From contig NZ_JAUHJR010000005.1 in the NCBI RefSeq assembly GCF_030412915.1, positions 62,001 through 126,000 of the forward strand: 64,000 nucleotides of DNA, written 5' to 3'. Made by a program: the position numbers and the translations under genes. The DNA is from Nocardioides abyssi. Its GTDB lineage: Bacteria; Actinomycetota; Actinomycetes; Propionibacteriales; Nocardioidaceae. The notes under the pieces were generated by a model, which made no database searches, had not been told where the DNA came from, and was given only the letters and a program-made list of their open reading frames with translations. Below, one piece after another: positions 40,697-48,705 of the stretch (within the stretch, counting starts at the first letter, position 1; each line of letters starts with the position of its first letter).

Positions 40697-41227
40697 TCAG
40701 CCCCGCGCGGCCTCGATCTCCTCGCGGCGGGCGAGGCGGTGCGCACGCCGGATCTCGGCCTCGCGCTGGCGGCGTACCTCGTCCGGGGTCTCCGGCCGCA
40801 GCGGCGGGATCGGGCGGGAGCGTCCCTCGGGGGTGATGGCGACGAAGACGAAGTACGCCGAGGCGACGTGCAGCGAGGTCACCGTCGGGTCGTCCCAGGG
40901 CTGGGCCTCGATGCGGACGCCGACCTCCATCGACGACCGACCCGCCCAGTTGACCTGGGCGTAGGTGCGGACGATGTCGCCGACGTGCACCGGCTCGAGG
41001 AAGGTCACCTCGTCGAGCGCGGCGGTCACGGCCGGGCCGCCGCTGTGGCGCTGGGCGACGACACCGGCGGCGGAGTCGGCGAGCTTGACGATCTCGCCGC
41101 CGTGGATGTTGCCCAGCAGGTTGGCCTCGCGGCTGGTCACGACCTGGCCGAGCGAGACCCGCGTGTACGACGGGGGCAGGGGCCGCAGCGGCTCCTCGGA
41201 CGGCTTCGGCTGCACGCTCTCCGGCAT
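40697..41227 (-). CDS. Acyl-CoA thioesterase (hotdog fold)
   Basis: This 176-residue protein starts at ATG 41227. The hotdog core contains NLLGNIHGGEIVKLADSAAG with the catalytic-type Asn and His-Gly-Gly region, FLEPVHVGDIVRTYAQVNWA and SMEVGVRIEAQ. It matches single-domain YciA/BFIT-type thioesterases, which hydrolyse acyl-CoA to free acid and CoA. It is divergent from the plus-strand LCP gene (23-nt gap). The substrate range cannot be read from the sequence. Confidence 0.9.
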   Translation of the reverse strand: MPESVQPKPSEEPLRPLPPSYTRVSLGQVVTSREANLLGNIHGGEIVKLADSAAGVVAQRHSGGPAVTAALDEVTFLEPVHVGDIVRTYAQVNWAGRSSMEVGVRIEAQPWDDPTVTSLHVASAYFVFVAITPEGRSRPIPPLRPETPDEVRRQREAEIRRAHRLARREEIEAARG

Positions 41228-41250
41228 GGCCGCACGGTAGCGTCCCGCCC

Positions 41251-42501
41251 ATGGCAGATCGTCCGCGGAACGGCGGTCCCGAGGACGGGTCCCGGGAGTA
41301 CGGCTGGCTCTACGGCAAGAAGCAGGGCCGTGAGCCGGGCCCCGAGGAGACCCGCGTGATGCCGGTCCAGCCGCGCGACGGCGGCCGCTCGCGCGCCGTG
41401 CCCGGTCGGCCCGCGCAGCCGGTGCCGCCCCGCGGCCAGCAGTCCCCGCCGGGCCAGCGCGGGCAGGAGCCCCGCCGGCCCGCACCGGCACCGGTCGAGC
41501 CGCCGCCCGCGCAGCACGGGGGCCGGCGCGGGTTCCGGTTCCCCCGGCCGCGACCGCGCTGGATCCTCCTGCTGGTGCTCGCCTGGGTCGCCTACCTGGT
41601 CCTCGTGCCGGTGCTGGCGTGGAATGACGTCGACAAGGTCGACTTCGAGCCCGACGGCGACCGTCCGGGCGACCAGCCGGGCACGACGTACCTGCTCGTC
41701 GGCAGCGACTCGCGCGGCGACCTGTCCAGGGAGGAGCGCAAGCGGCTCGGCACCGGCGGCGCGCAGGGCCAGCGCACCGACACGATCATGCTGCTGCACA
41801 CCGGCTCCGGGCCGAACCTGCTGATGTCGCTCCCCCGCGACTCCATCGTGGAGGTCCCGGGCCACGGCACGACCAAGATCAACGCGGCGTACGCCTTCGG
41901 CGGCCCGAAGCTGCTGGTGCGCACGATCGAGGACGAGACCGGCATCCGCATCGACGACTACGTCGAGATCGGCATGGGCGGCCTCGCCGGCGTCGTCGAC
42001 GCGGTCGGCGGCGTCGAGATCTGTCCCGAGAACGCGATGAAGGACCCCCAGGCCAAGCTCGACATCAAGGCCGGCTGCCAGGAGGCCGACGGCCCGACCG
42101 CGCTCGGCTACGCCCGGTCGCGCAAGACCTACGCCCGCTTCGGCGACATCCAGCGCGCGCAGGCGCAGCGCGAGGTCGTCTCGGCGGTCGGCAGGAAGGT
42201 CGTCTCGCCCTGGACCGTGCTCAACCCGTTCCGCTACTGGGACCTCAACCAGTCGGTGCCCGGCTTCTTCGCCTTCGGCGAGGGCACCGGCCCGGTCCGC
42301 GCCGGCCTGTGGGCGATGGCCATGACCCGCGTCACCGGCGAGTCCGGGCTGACCTGCGGCGTGCCCATCAGCGACCTCCAGGTCAACTGGGACCCCGAGC
42401 GCTCCCAGCAGATGTTCGACGCCATCATCGACGACGACACCGACTCGATCCCGCGGAAGCTGTGCACCCCGACGGGCCTGCCGAAGGAAGTGACCGGATG
42501 A
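41251..42501 (+). CDS. LytR-CpsA-Psr (LCP) family protein, second copy
   Basis: The 416-residue protein starts at ATG 41251. A disordered cytoplasmic region rich in Pro, Arg and Gln (residues 1-100) precedes one membrane segment (about 104-124) and an LCP domain with TYLLVGSDSRGDLS, RTDTIMLLHTGSG, LLMSLPRDSIVEVPGHGTTK and ALGYARSRKTYARFGDIQRA. It anchors a glycopolymer to the wall. The architecture differs from the LCP gene at 39074, so the two may use different polymers. It overlaps the next gene by ATGA. Confidence 0.92.
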   Translation: MADRPRNGGPEDGSREYGWLYGKKQGREPGPEETRVMPVQPRDGGRSRAVPGRPAQPVPPRGQQSPPGQRGQEPRRPAPAPVEPPPAQHGGRRGFRFPRPRPRWILLLVLAWVAYLVLVPVLAWNDVDKVDFEPDGDRPGDQPGTTYLLVGSDSRGDLSREERKRLGTGGAQGQRTDTIMLLHTGSGPNLLMSLPRDSIVEVPGHGTTKINAAYAFGGPKLLVRTIEDETGIRIDDYVEIGMGGLAGVVDAVGGVEICPENAMKDPQAKLDIKAGCQEADGPTALGYARSRKTYARFGDIQRAQAQREVVSAVGRKVVSPWTVLNPFRYWDLNQSVPGFFAFGEGTGPVRAGLWAMAMTRVTGESGLTCGVPISDLQVNWDPERSQQMFDAIIDDDTDSIPRKLCTPTGLPKEVTG

Positions 42502-43367
42502 GCTCCTACGAGACCTTGCTGTGGGAGGTCGACGACCACGGCGTCGCGACCCTCACGCTCCACCGCCCCGACCAGCTCAACGCCTTCAGCGTGACGATGG
42601 CGCGCGAGCTCGAGCAGGTCTTCCGGACCGACGCGCTCGCCGACGACGTGCGCGCGGTGGTCGTCACCGGCTCCGGCCGGGCGTTCTGCGCGGGCATGGA
42701 CCTCTCCGCCGACGGCAACGTCTTCGGCCTCGACGAGACGCTGCGCCCGGACCCGGCGGAGTTCCGCGCGGCGTACGACCAGGCGCCGTACGACGAGGGT
42801 GTCCGCGACACCGGCGGCAAGGTGACGCTGGCGATCCACGCGCTGCCCAAGCCGGTCATCGCAGCGATCAACGGCCCCGCGGTCGGCATCGGCGCGACGA
42901 TGACGCTCGCGATGGACCTGCGGATCGCCTCGGCGCGGGCCCGCATCGGCTTCGTCTTCGGCAAGCTCGGGATCGTGCCGGAGGCGGCGTCGTCGTACTT
43001 CCTGCCGCGCATCGTCGGCATCCAGCAGGCCCTCGAGTGGGTCTACTCCGCCGAGATCCTGACCGCCGACCAGGCCCTCGCCGGGCGGCTGCTGCGCTCG
43101 GTGCACGAGCCCGAGGAGCTGCTGCCCGCCGCGCAGGGGCTGGCGCGGTCGTTCGTCGACGGCCGCTCCCCCGTCGCCCTCGCGCTGGCCAAGCAGCTGC
43201 TGCACCGCGGCGCCGCGGCCGCCGACCCGCTCGAGGCGCACCTCAACGACTCGCTGGCGATGTACTGGACCTCGCTCGGCGACGGCAAGGAGGGCGTGGC
43301 CGCCTTCCGCGAGAAGCGCGCGCCGCAGTTCACCGGCCGGGCCTCGGACCTGCCGCCGGTCTTCTGA
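42498..43367 (+). CDS. Enoyl-CoA hydratase/isomerase (crotonase) family protein
   Basis: This 289-residue protein starts at ATG 42498, overlapping the LCP stop. Crotonase features are LNAFSVTMARELEQVF, the oxyanion-hole segment VTGSGRAFCAGMDLSADG, INGPAVGIGATMTLAMDLRI and FGKLGIVPEAASSYFLPRIV. The second catalytic position appears to carry Glu in IVPEAASS. It could hydrate enoyl-CoA or isomerise a double bond. Coupling to an LCP gene looks accidental, so no pathway is assigned. Confidence 0.9.
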   Translation: MSSYETLLWEVDDHGVATLTLHRPDQLNAFSVTMARELEQVFRTDALADDVRAVVVTGSGRAFCAGMDLSADGNVFGLDETLRPDPAEFRAAYDQAPYDEGVRDTGGKVTLAIHALPKPVIAAINGPAVGIGATMTLAMDLRIASARARIGFVFGKLGIVPEAASSYFLPRIVGIQQALEWVYSAEILTADQALAGRLLRSVHEPEELLPAAQGLARSFVDGRSPVALALAKQLLHRGAAAADPLEAHLNDSLAMYWTSLGDGKEGVAAFREKRAPQFTGRASDLPPVF

Positions 43368-44188
43368 TGGCCGCCCCCGGCGCGGCGCCGGGCGGTCCCC
43401 CGGCCCGCCGGTTCGGCGGCCGCGAGAAGTGGGGTGCGGTCGCAGCCAACCTGGTCCTCGCCCTGCTCGCGGCGGCCGCGGTCGTCGGCGTGCTGGCCGC
43501 GGTGCCGCACGACGTCACGGCCGTCATGCTGCTGGTCGGCTACACGGCGTACGCCGGGTTGCTGACGCTCGGGCTCGCGGTCGCCACGGCGCTGGCCGAC
43601 CGGCTCCCGGTCGTCGGCGCCGGCACCGTCGAGGGCCAGCCCGCCGTGGGGGTCCGGGCCCGCGCGGCGGAGTGGTGGTACGCCGTCGCGCTCGACGTGG
43701 GCCTGCTGATGCTGGGCTGCGCGCTCCTCGGGGTCGGCCTGGCCGCCGGCGGGGAGTGGGCGCTGTGGTCGGTGCCGATCGCGCTGGCCGGCGCCTGGTT
43801 CGGTGTCCGTGCGCTGCTGGCGGTCGCTGGCCGGCGGCGGGTCGAGGCGCTGTGGCTGACGGCGGACCACGTCGTGCACGACGCCTCCTGGGGCCGCGAG
43901 CGCGTCGGCCGGGACCAGGTCAGCGAGGTGCGACCGATCAAGGGCACGAGCTACGTCCTGCTGCGGGTCGACGGGCCGGTCGAGCGGACGCTGTGCCCGC
44001 GCTGGTGGCGCGGTGCGGACCGCCGGGCGCGGCCGGGCGACCGTACCGTCGCCGGGACGGGCGCCGGGACGGGGAGCGGGCGCATCGAGCTCCGCTGCGC
44101 GGACCTCGGGCACGACCCCGCTGACCTCGCCGCGTGGGTGCGCGACGAGCTCGGCCTCGCGCCGGGGCGGCGGCGCACCTCGCGCTGA
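43367..44188 (+). CDS. Membrane protein of unknown function with PH-like C-terminus
   Basis: The 273-residue protein starts at the ATG that overlaps the previous stop by one base (TGATG). Four hydrophobic segments lie at about 24-46, 51-76, 104-126 and 130-153. A soluble tail follows, with ALWLTADHVVHDASWGRERV and VRPIKGTSYVLLRVDG, which resembles a small PH-like beta domain. I do not recognise a family. A Gly/Ala/Thr repeat (GTGAGTGSG) lies near the end. Confidence 0.7.
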   Translation: MAAPGAAPGGPPARRFGGREKWGAVAANLVLALLAAAAVVGVLAAVPHDVTAVMLLVGYTAYAGLLTLGLAVATALADRLPVVGAGTVEGQPAVGVRARAAEWWYAVALDVGLLMLGCALLGVGLAAGGEWALWSVPIALAGAWFGVRALLAVAGRRRVEALWLTADHVVHDASWGRERVGRDQVSEVRPIKGTSYVLLRVDGPVERTLCPRWWRGADRRARPGDRTVAGTGAGTGSGRIELRCADLGHDPADLAAWVRDELGLAPGRRRTSR

Positions 44189-44213
44189 GGCGTGCGGCAC
44201 TCGTCGGCGTCCC

Positions 44214-44230
44214 GGGGTTTTCGCAACCCC
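44214..44230. terminator. Small hairpin after the membrane-protein gene
   Basis: GGGGTT at 44214-44219 pairs with AACCCC at 44225-44230 around a 5-nt loop. It lies between the membrane-protein stop and the start of the three-gene cassette, and may end the upstream operon. Confidence 0.5.
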
Positions 44231-44252
44231 GCTGCCGGTCAGACTGCGGGGC

Positions 44253-44633
44253 ATGACCACCACACCCGCCGACGAGCAGCCGTCACGTCCGACGCTGCCT
44301 CCGGTCGTCTACGTGCCGACGACCGACGACCCCGAGCCCACCGCCCGCCGGGTCGTGCTCCACCAGGTGGCCGACGGGCGCACCGCCCTCTACGCCTACT
44401 CCGCGCTCGACCGGCTGCACGACCACTACCTGCCCGACAGCTCGTGGGTGCTCTGCGACGGGGCGGCGCTTCAGCACATCCACGACGCCACGCCCTACGA
44501 CCTGCTCTTCGTCGACGTGGACCCAGGGCTGCGCGAGGACGCCGGGGCCACGGCGGACGAGACGGTCGGCGCGGCTGGTCCGGCGGAGACTGCCGGGACT
44601 CATCGGGACAACGGGAGCGGGGCGCCGGCATGA
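44253..44633 (+). CDS. SAV_915-like small protein
   Basis: This 126-residue protein starts at ATG 44253. The core PVVYVPTTDD, RRVVLHQVADGRTALYAYSA and DRLHDHYLPDSSWVLC resembles the SAV_915 family of actinobacteria, which often lies beside WXG100-like genes. Its tail after residue 95 is low-complexity (Ala, Thr, Gly). It overlaps the next gene by ATGA and is the first of a three-gene coupled unit. Function unknown; a chaperone or immunity-like role is only a guess from context. Confidence 0.65.
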   Translation: MTTTPADEQPSRPTLPPVVYVPTTDDPEPTARRVVLHQVADGRTALYAYSALDRLHDHYLPDSSWVLCDGAALQHIHDATPYDLLFVDVDPGLREDAGATADETVGAAGPAETAGTHRDNGSGAPA

Positions 44634-44923
44634 GCCGCGTCTACGTCGACCTCGCCGTGCTGGGCACGATCGCGACCGCCCTGGACAACGGGGCGTCGGG
44701 CCTGGAGGACCTGGCCGACAGCGTTCCGAGCGGCATCGACGCCGGCCCGATGACCGCCGTGATCGCGGCCATGATCGCCCAGGTCACCGACAGCGCCGGC
44801 GAGGTCTCGACCGCGCTGACCTCGGGCGCCGAGCTGGTCCGCCAGTGCCGCACCTACTACCGCACCGTCGACGAGGACTCCGCCCTCGGGCTTGCCGAGA
44901 TCCGCGAGGTGATGACGCCGTGA
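44630..44923 (+). CDS. Small helical protein, WXG100/EspC-like
   Basis: The 97-residue protein begins MSRVYVDLAVLGTIATALDN and is almost entirely alpha-helical, with Ala, Asp and Glu spacing typical of type VII secretion partners of the EspC/DUF2580 kind. The WXG turn itself is not evident; the midpoint holds SVPSGIDAGPM. Start and stop overlap both neighbours (ATGA and GTGA). It probably pairs with the protein encoded next. Confidence 0.6.
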   Translation: MSRVYVDLAVLGTIATALDNGASGLEDLADSVPSGIDAGPMTAVIAAMIAQVTDSAGEVSTALTSGAELVRQCRTYYRTVDEDSALGLAEIREVMTP

Positions 44924-46164
44924 GCGTCGACACCGAGATCCAGGGCTCGCCGGCGTCGATCGAGACCGCCGAGACCTGGCTGCGCGACCAGCTCGCGCCG
45001 GCGCTGTCCGACGCCTCCGACCGCCTCAACGAGGCCCGCCGCGACGCCGAGTCGTCGTGGGACAGCGAGGCCGGCGACCAGTTCGCGGCGGCCGTGCGCA
45101 CCGGGCGTGACACCACCGACGACCTCGAGACCGCCACCAAGAAGATGGCCGACGACCTCGGGGACTTCGCCGAGAAGCTGCGGACCTGCCAGTCCGACAT
45201 GGCCACCATCCGCGCCGACGCGCGGGCGGCCGGCCTGTCGGTCAGCGGGTTCGTCATCGCCGACCCGGGCCCCGGGCCCGCCCGCCCGCCGGACGGCTTC
45301 ACCGGCACCGAGGCCGAGGTCGCCGCGCACAACCGGGACGTGGCGGCGTACGACGCGCACCAGGACCTCATCCGCGCCTACAACCACGCCGCGAGCGAGG
45401 CGGCCCGGATCGACCGCAAGTACGCCACGGCGTGCCGGGCGCTCCAGGACGAGTACACCGTCGGCCAGCACGCGTCGTGGATCGTCACCATGGGCGACGT
45501 CCTCGGCGACCTCGCCGCCGGCGTGATCGGCGTCAGCATCGCGCGCAACCAGTCGGCCCTGCACGGCCGTGCCCGCGACCTCCTGGGCGAGGCCGAGCGC
45601 GCCATCCGCGACCTCCAGGCCAACCCGGACCGCTACGTGAAGCGCAAGTGGTTCTTCTTCCGCACCCTCGACGAGGCCCGGCTCGAGGCGGACCGGCTCG
45701 CGATCCAGGGCAAGCTGGACGAGGCCGAGGACCTGCTCCGGCGCGCCGACGACCTCGACGGAGGACGCCTGCCGCGCTACCTCGGACGGGCCGGCAAGAT
45801 CCTCGGTCCGCTCGGCCTGGGCCTCGGCATCTACAACGACTACCAGGAGGGCGAGAGCGCCACGCAGATCGCGGTCTCGCAGGGCGGCTCCCTCCTCGCG
45901 GGCGTCGGCGCGGGCGCCGCGGTGGGTGCTGCGGTCGGGTCGGTCGTGCCCGTGGCCGGCACCGCCGTCGGCGCGGCGGTGGGTGCCGTCGTCGGCGCCG
46001 GCGTGTCGATCTTCGCCGACGGCGCGATCGACTCGCTGTTCGAGAACGGCCCCGACGTCGGCGCCGCCTTCGAGGAGGGCCTCGGCGCGCTCGCCGACAC
46101 CGGTGACGCGATCGCCGACGGGGTCGGCGGCGCCCTCGACACCGTGGGCGGCTGGCTGAGCTGA
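44920..46164 (+). CDS. WXG-like N-terminal protein with glycine-zipper C-terminus, possible type VII effector
   Basis: This 414-residue protein starts at GTG 44920. Residues 1-100 form two helices separated by ESSWDSEAGDQFAAAV, similar in layout to a WXG100 turn. The middle (100-270) is helical and charged, with a basic patch (YVKRKWFFFRTLDEA). Residues ~295-365 carry a glycine-zipper stretch with AGVGAGAAVGAAVGSVVPVA and GTAVGAAVGAVVGAGV, able to insert into membranes. No known catalytic motif is seen. The layout resembles polymorphic toxins delivered by type VII secretion, but no secretion gene lies in the window. Confidence 0.65.
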   Translation: MSVDTEIQGSPASIETAETWLRDQLAPALSDASDRLNEARRDAESSWDSEAGDQFAAAVRTGRDTTDDLETATKKMADDLGDFAEKLRTCQSDMATIRADARAAGLSVSGFVIADPGPGPARPPDGFTGTEAEVAAHNRDVAAYDAHQDLIRAYNHAASEAARIDRKYATACRALQDEYTVGQHASWIVTMGDVLGDLAAGVIGVSIARNQSALHGRARDLLGEAERAIRDLQANPDRYVKRKWFFFRTLDEARLEADRLAIQGKLDEAEDLLRRADDLDGGRLPRYLGRAGKILGPLGLGLGIYNDYQEGESATQIAVSQGGSLLAGVGAGAAVGAAVGSVVPVAGTAVGAAVGAVVGAGVSIFADGAIDSLFENGPDVGAAFEEGLGALADTGDAIADGVGGALDTVGGWLS

Positions 46165-46208
46165 CCCCGCCGCCGATGGCGCGCGGTGTCGTCCTGGGGC
46201 AGGTCCCG

Positions 46209-47063
46209 TCAGGCGGCGAGGCTGCGGCGCAGCCGGGCGAGGATCTGGGTGATCAGCCGGGAGACCTGCTCCTGGGTGACGCCGACCTCGTCGCCGATCT
46301 GGGTCTGCGTGCGGTTCTCGAAGAACCGCAGCTCGATGATCCGCCGTTCCCGCTCGGTCAGCTCCTCCATGAGGGGACGCAGCGCGAGCCGGGCCTCGGC
46401 CGAGGCGAAGGCCGGGTCGAGGTCGCCCATCGACCGGGTCGGGTCGTCGCCGCCGTCGGCCCACGGCGCGTCGAGCGAGACCGGCGTGAAGCAGCCGGTG
46501 GCGTTCAGCGAGTCCAGCACCAGCGGGAGGGGTACGTCGAGGTGCTCGGCCACCTCCGCCGGGCGCGGCGCGCGGCCGAGCCGCTGGGTCAGCTCGCCCT
46601 CGGCGGTCGTGACCCGGGCCTGGACCTCCTGCACCGAGCGGGGCGGGCGGACCGTCCAGCCGGCGTCGCGGAAGTAGCGGCGGATCTCGCCGCGCAGCGT
46701 CGGCACCGCGAAGCTGAGGAAGTCGTCACCGAGCGTCGGGTCGAAGCCGCGCACCGCCTTGACCAGCCCGAGGTAGGCGACCTGGTCGACGTCTTCGTCG
46801 GGGATGCCGCGCCCGTGGTAGCGCCGCGCGACGTCGGAGGCGACGCCCATGTTGAGGGCGATCACGTCGTCCTCGTAGCGCGTGCGGAGCTCGCCCTGGC
46901 TGGCCCGGGCGCGCGAGAGCAGCCGGGCGGTCTCCATCCGGCGCCGGCTGTCGGTGAGGCCCGCGGCCTGCGGCGGCGGGCGGAGCGACCTCGCCGGGGC
47001 GGTCGGGCGCACGGGGGTCCCGAGCGACGCGCCCTCGTCGTCCGTCCAGGTGCCTGCGGTCAC
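46209..47063 (-). CDS. SigB/SigF-type RNA polymerase sigma factor
   Basis: This 284-residue factor starts at GTG 47063, preceded by GAGGAAGAGG. Region 2 includes DVARRYHGRGIPDEDVDQVA and LGLVKAVRGFDPTLGDDFLS; region 3 contains RLGRAPRPAEVAEHL; region 4 ends ERERRIIELRFFENRTQTQI followed by GVTQEQVSRLITQI. This is the SigB/SigF/SigG group that runs stress and development genes. No anti-sigma or anti-anti-sigma gene is adjacent. The first 60 residues are poorly conserved, so the start could be later. Confidence 0.88.
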   Translation of the reverse strand: MTAGTWTDDEGASLGTPVRPTAPARSLRPPPQAAGLTDSRRRMETARLLSRARASQGELRTRYEDDVIALNMGVASDVARRYHGRGIPDEDVDQVAYLGLVKAVRGFDPTLGDDFLSFAVPTLRGEIRRYFRDAGWTVRPPRSVQEVQARVTTAEGELTQRLGRAPRPAEVAEHLDVPLPLVLDSLNATGCFTPVSLDAPWADGGDDPTRSMGDLDPAFASAEARLALRPLMEELTERERRIIELRFFENRTQTQIGDEVGVTQEQVSRLITQILARLRRSLAA

Positions 47064-47249
47064 CGCGACCTCTTCCTCATCGGCTGACCCCCCAGCCAAT
47101 CGAGCCGATCGTCCCACGGCCCGTGGAGCCCTGCCACCCGTTCGGGTGGATCGGTCCAGACGTGCGACGACCGGGGCGCGGACCTCGCGGTCCATGCCCC
47201 GGTCGGGTGCGGTGCTTCGTGCTGCGGTGCTCGTGCTGCGGCGCCGGGC

Positions 47250-47798
47250 TCAGCCGGCGGCGCTCGCCGCCTCGGTCTCGGAGGTCGCGCCGGCGGTGCT
47301 CAGGTTGCCGCTCTTGTCCTCGAGGTGGGCCCGGACGAACCAGTGGAACAGCTCGATCTGGTTGGTCTGGGCGATGAACATGTCCTCGGTGATCGGGTCG
47401 AGCTCGCCGAGCTCCTCGATGCCCTTGCGGTAGTCCTCGATCACGCCGGCGTAGACGAGGTCGAGCGCGCCGAGGTGCTCCTGGGTCGTGGCGCGGCCGA
47501 TGCTGTACTCCTCCCAGTGGCGGTGCTCCACCAGGCGGCCGGGCGTGCCGCACGGGGACCCGCCGAGGGTCGCGATCCGCTCGGCGAGCTCGTCGGCGAA
47601 GCCGCGGACGGCGTCGACCTGGGGGTCGAGCATCTCGTGGACGGCGATGAAGTGCGGACCCACGACGTTCCAGTGGATGTGCTTCAGCGTCAGGTGCAGG
47701 TCGTTGGTGGCGTCGAGCCGGCCCTGGAGCAACTCCACGACGCGCTCGGCGTCGGACTCGCTCATGCCGGGGACGGTGTAGCGGAGCTTGTTGGTCAT
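47250..47798 (-). CDS. dps: Dps ferritin-like DNA-protection protein
   Basis: This 182-residue protein starts at ATG 47798. The ferroxidase site is visible across LHLTLKHIHWNVVGPHFIAV and HEMLDPQVDAVRGFADELAE, with the conserved His, Asp and Glu. Dps dodecamers oxidise and store iron using peroxide and coat DNA in stress. It lies downstream of nothing obvious but next to a stress sigma factor gene, so shared regulation is plausible. The C-terminal 20 residues are Ala/Glu/Ser/Thr-rich. Confidence 0.94.
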   Translation of the reverse strand: MTNKLRYTVPGMSESDAERVVELLQGRLDATNDLHLTLKHIHWNVVGPHFIAVHEMLDPQVDAVRGFADELAERIATLGGSPCGTPGRLVEHRHWEEYSIGRATTQEHLGALDLVYAGVIEDYRKGIEELGELDPITEDMFIAQTNQIELFHWFVRAHLEDKSGNLSTAGATSETEAASAAG

Positions 47799-47848
47799 GG
47801 CGCGCAGGTACCCATCACCCCCGCGGGCGAATCGCCGCGCGGCCCGCG

Positions 47849-48592
47849 TCACAGGGCGATCGAGGCGGCCAGGCCCAGGCCCGTGACGACCAGGACGACG
47901 CTCGTGGCGCGGCGCAGGCCGGCGGCCGGGACCCGCCGCGCGAGCGCCAGCCCGAGGACCGCGCCGGCGCCGGCGAGCAGGCCGAGGACGGTGCCGAGCC
48001 GTACGTCGACGTACCCCTGCGGCCAGGAGCCGGCGACGGCCGAGGCGACGACCGGCAGCTGCACCAGCTGGCCCAGCGCGATGGTCTCGAGCAGGTCGAC
48101 GCCGAGCGCGAGCAGCACCGGGACGAGCAGGACCGGGCCGCCGGTGCCGGTCAGGGCCGAGCCGACGCCGACCGCGGCACCCAGGGCGACCAGGGTCGGT
48201 GCGCGCAGGACGCGGTCGCGGGGTGCCGGCCGCGGGCCGAGGAGGTCGTGCAGGCCGGAGCCGAGGGTCACGACGGCGAGCAGCAGCACGAGGACCGAGC
48301 CCGGGACCGCCCCGCCGAGGAGCGCGCCGGCCACCGCGCCTGGCGCCGCACCGAGCGCCAGGGGTCCGGCCGAGCGCCACCGCACGCGGCGGGTGCGGGC
48401 CAGGACGACCGCGGCGACCAGGCCGGTGAACAGGAACGCCCACGAGCTGGTCGCCGCCGCCTCGTGCGGGTCGAGGCCGCCCGGGCCGGCGAGGGCGACG
48501 GGCAGCAGGAGGCCACCGACGCCGACCGCGCCGACCAGCACCCCGGCGACGACGCCGACCGGCAGCGCGAGGAGGAGCGGGACGGCGAGCAC
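47849..48592 (-). CDS. TauE/SafE-family membrane transporter
   Basis: This 247-residue protein with about eight hydrophobic segments starts at GTG 48592. The two internally related halves carry VGVVAGVLVGAVGVGGLLLPV and VGVGSALTGTGGPVLLVPVL, the paired Gly-rich motifs of TauE/SafE (sulfite exporter) proteins. Members move sulfur-containing or organic anions; the substrate here is unknown. It is 50 nt upstream of dps on the same strand. Confidence 0.88.
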   Translation of the reverse strand: MLAVPLLLALPVGVVAGVLVGAVGVGGLLLPVALAGPGGLDPHEAAATSSWAFLFTGLVAAVVLARTRRVRWRSAGPLALGAAPGAVAGALLGGAVPGSVLVLLLAVVTLGSGLHDLLGPRPAPRDRVLRAPTLVALGAAVGVGSALTGTGGPVLLVPVLLALGVDLLETIALGQLVQLPVVASAVAGSWPQGYVDVRLGTVLGLLAGAGAVLGLALARRVPAAGLRRATSVVLVVTGLGLAASIAL

Positions 48593-48634
48593 CCCCGAAG
48601 CCTACCGAGTCGATTGACTTAAGACGACGACGAA

Positions 48635-48669
48635 CGCCCGGCCGGCCGAGGAGCTCGGCCGACCGGGCG
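48635..48669. terminator. Strong hairpin downstream of the secreted-protein gene
   Basis: CGCCCGG, then CGGCCGAG, pair with CTCGGCCG and CCGGGCG around the 3-nt loop GAG; one mismatch lies in a ~16-bp stem. It follows the stop at 48706 on the minus strand. Confidence 0.8.
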
Positions 48670-48705
48670 CTGCTGTGCCGGCCCGTCAGGGTGCCGGCGT
48701 AGGCG

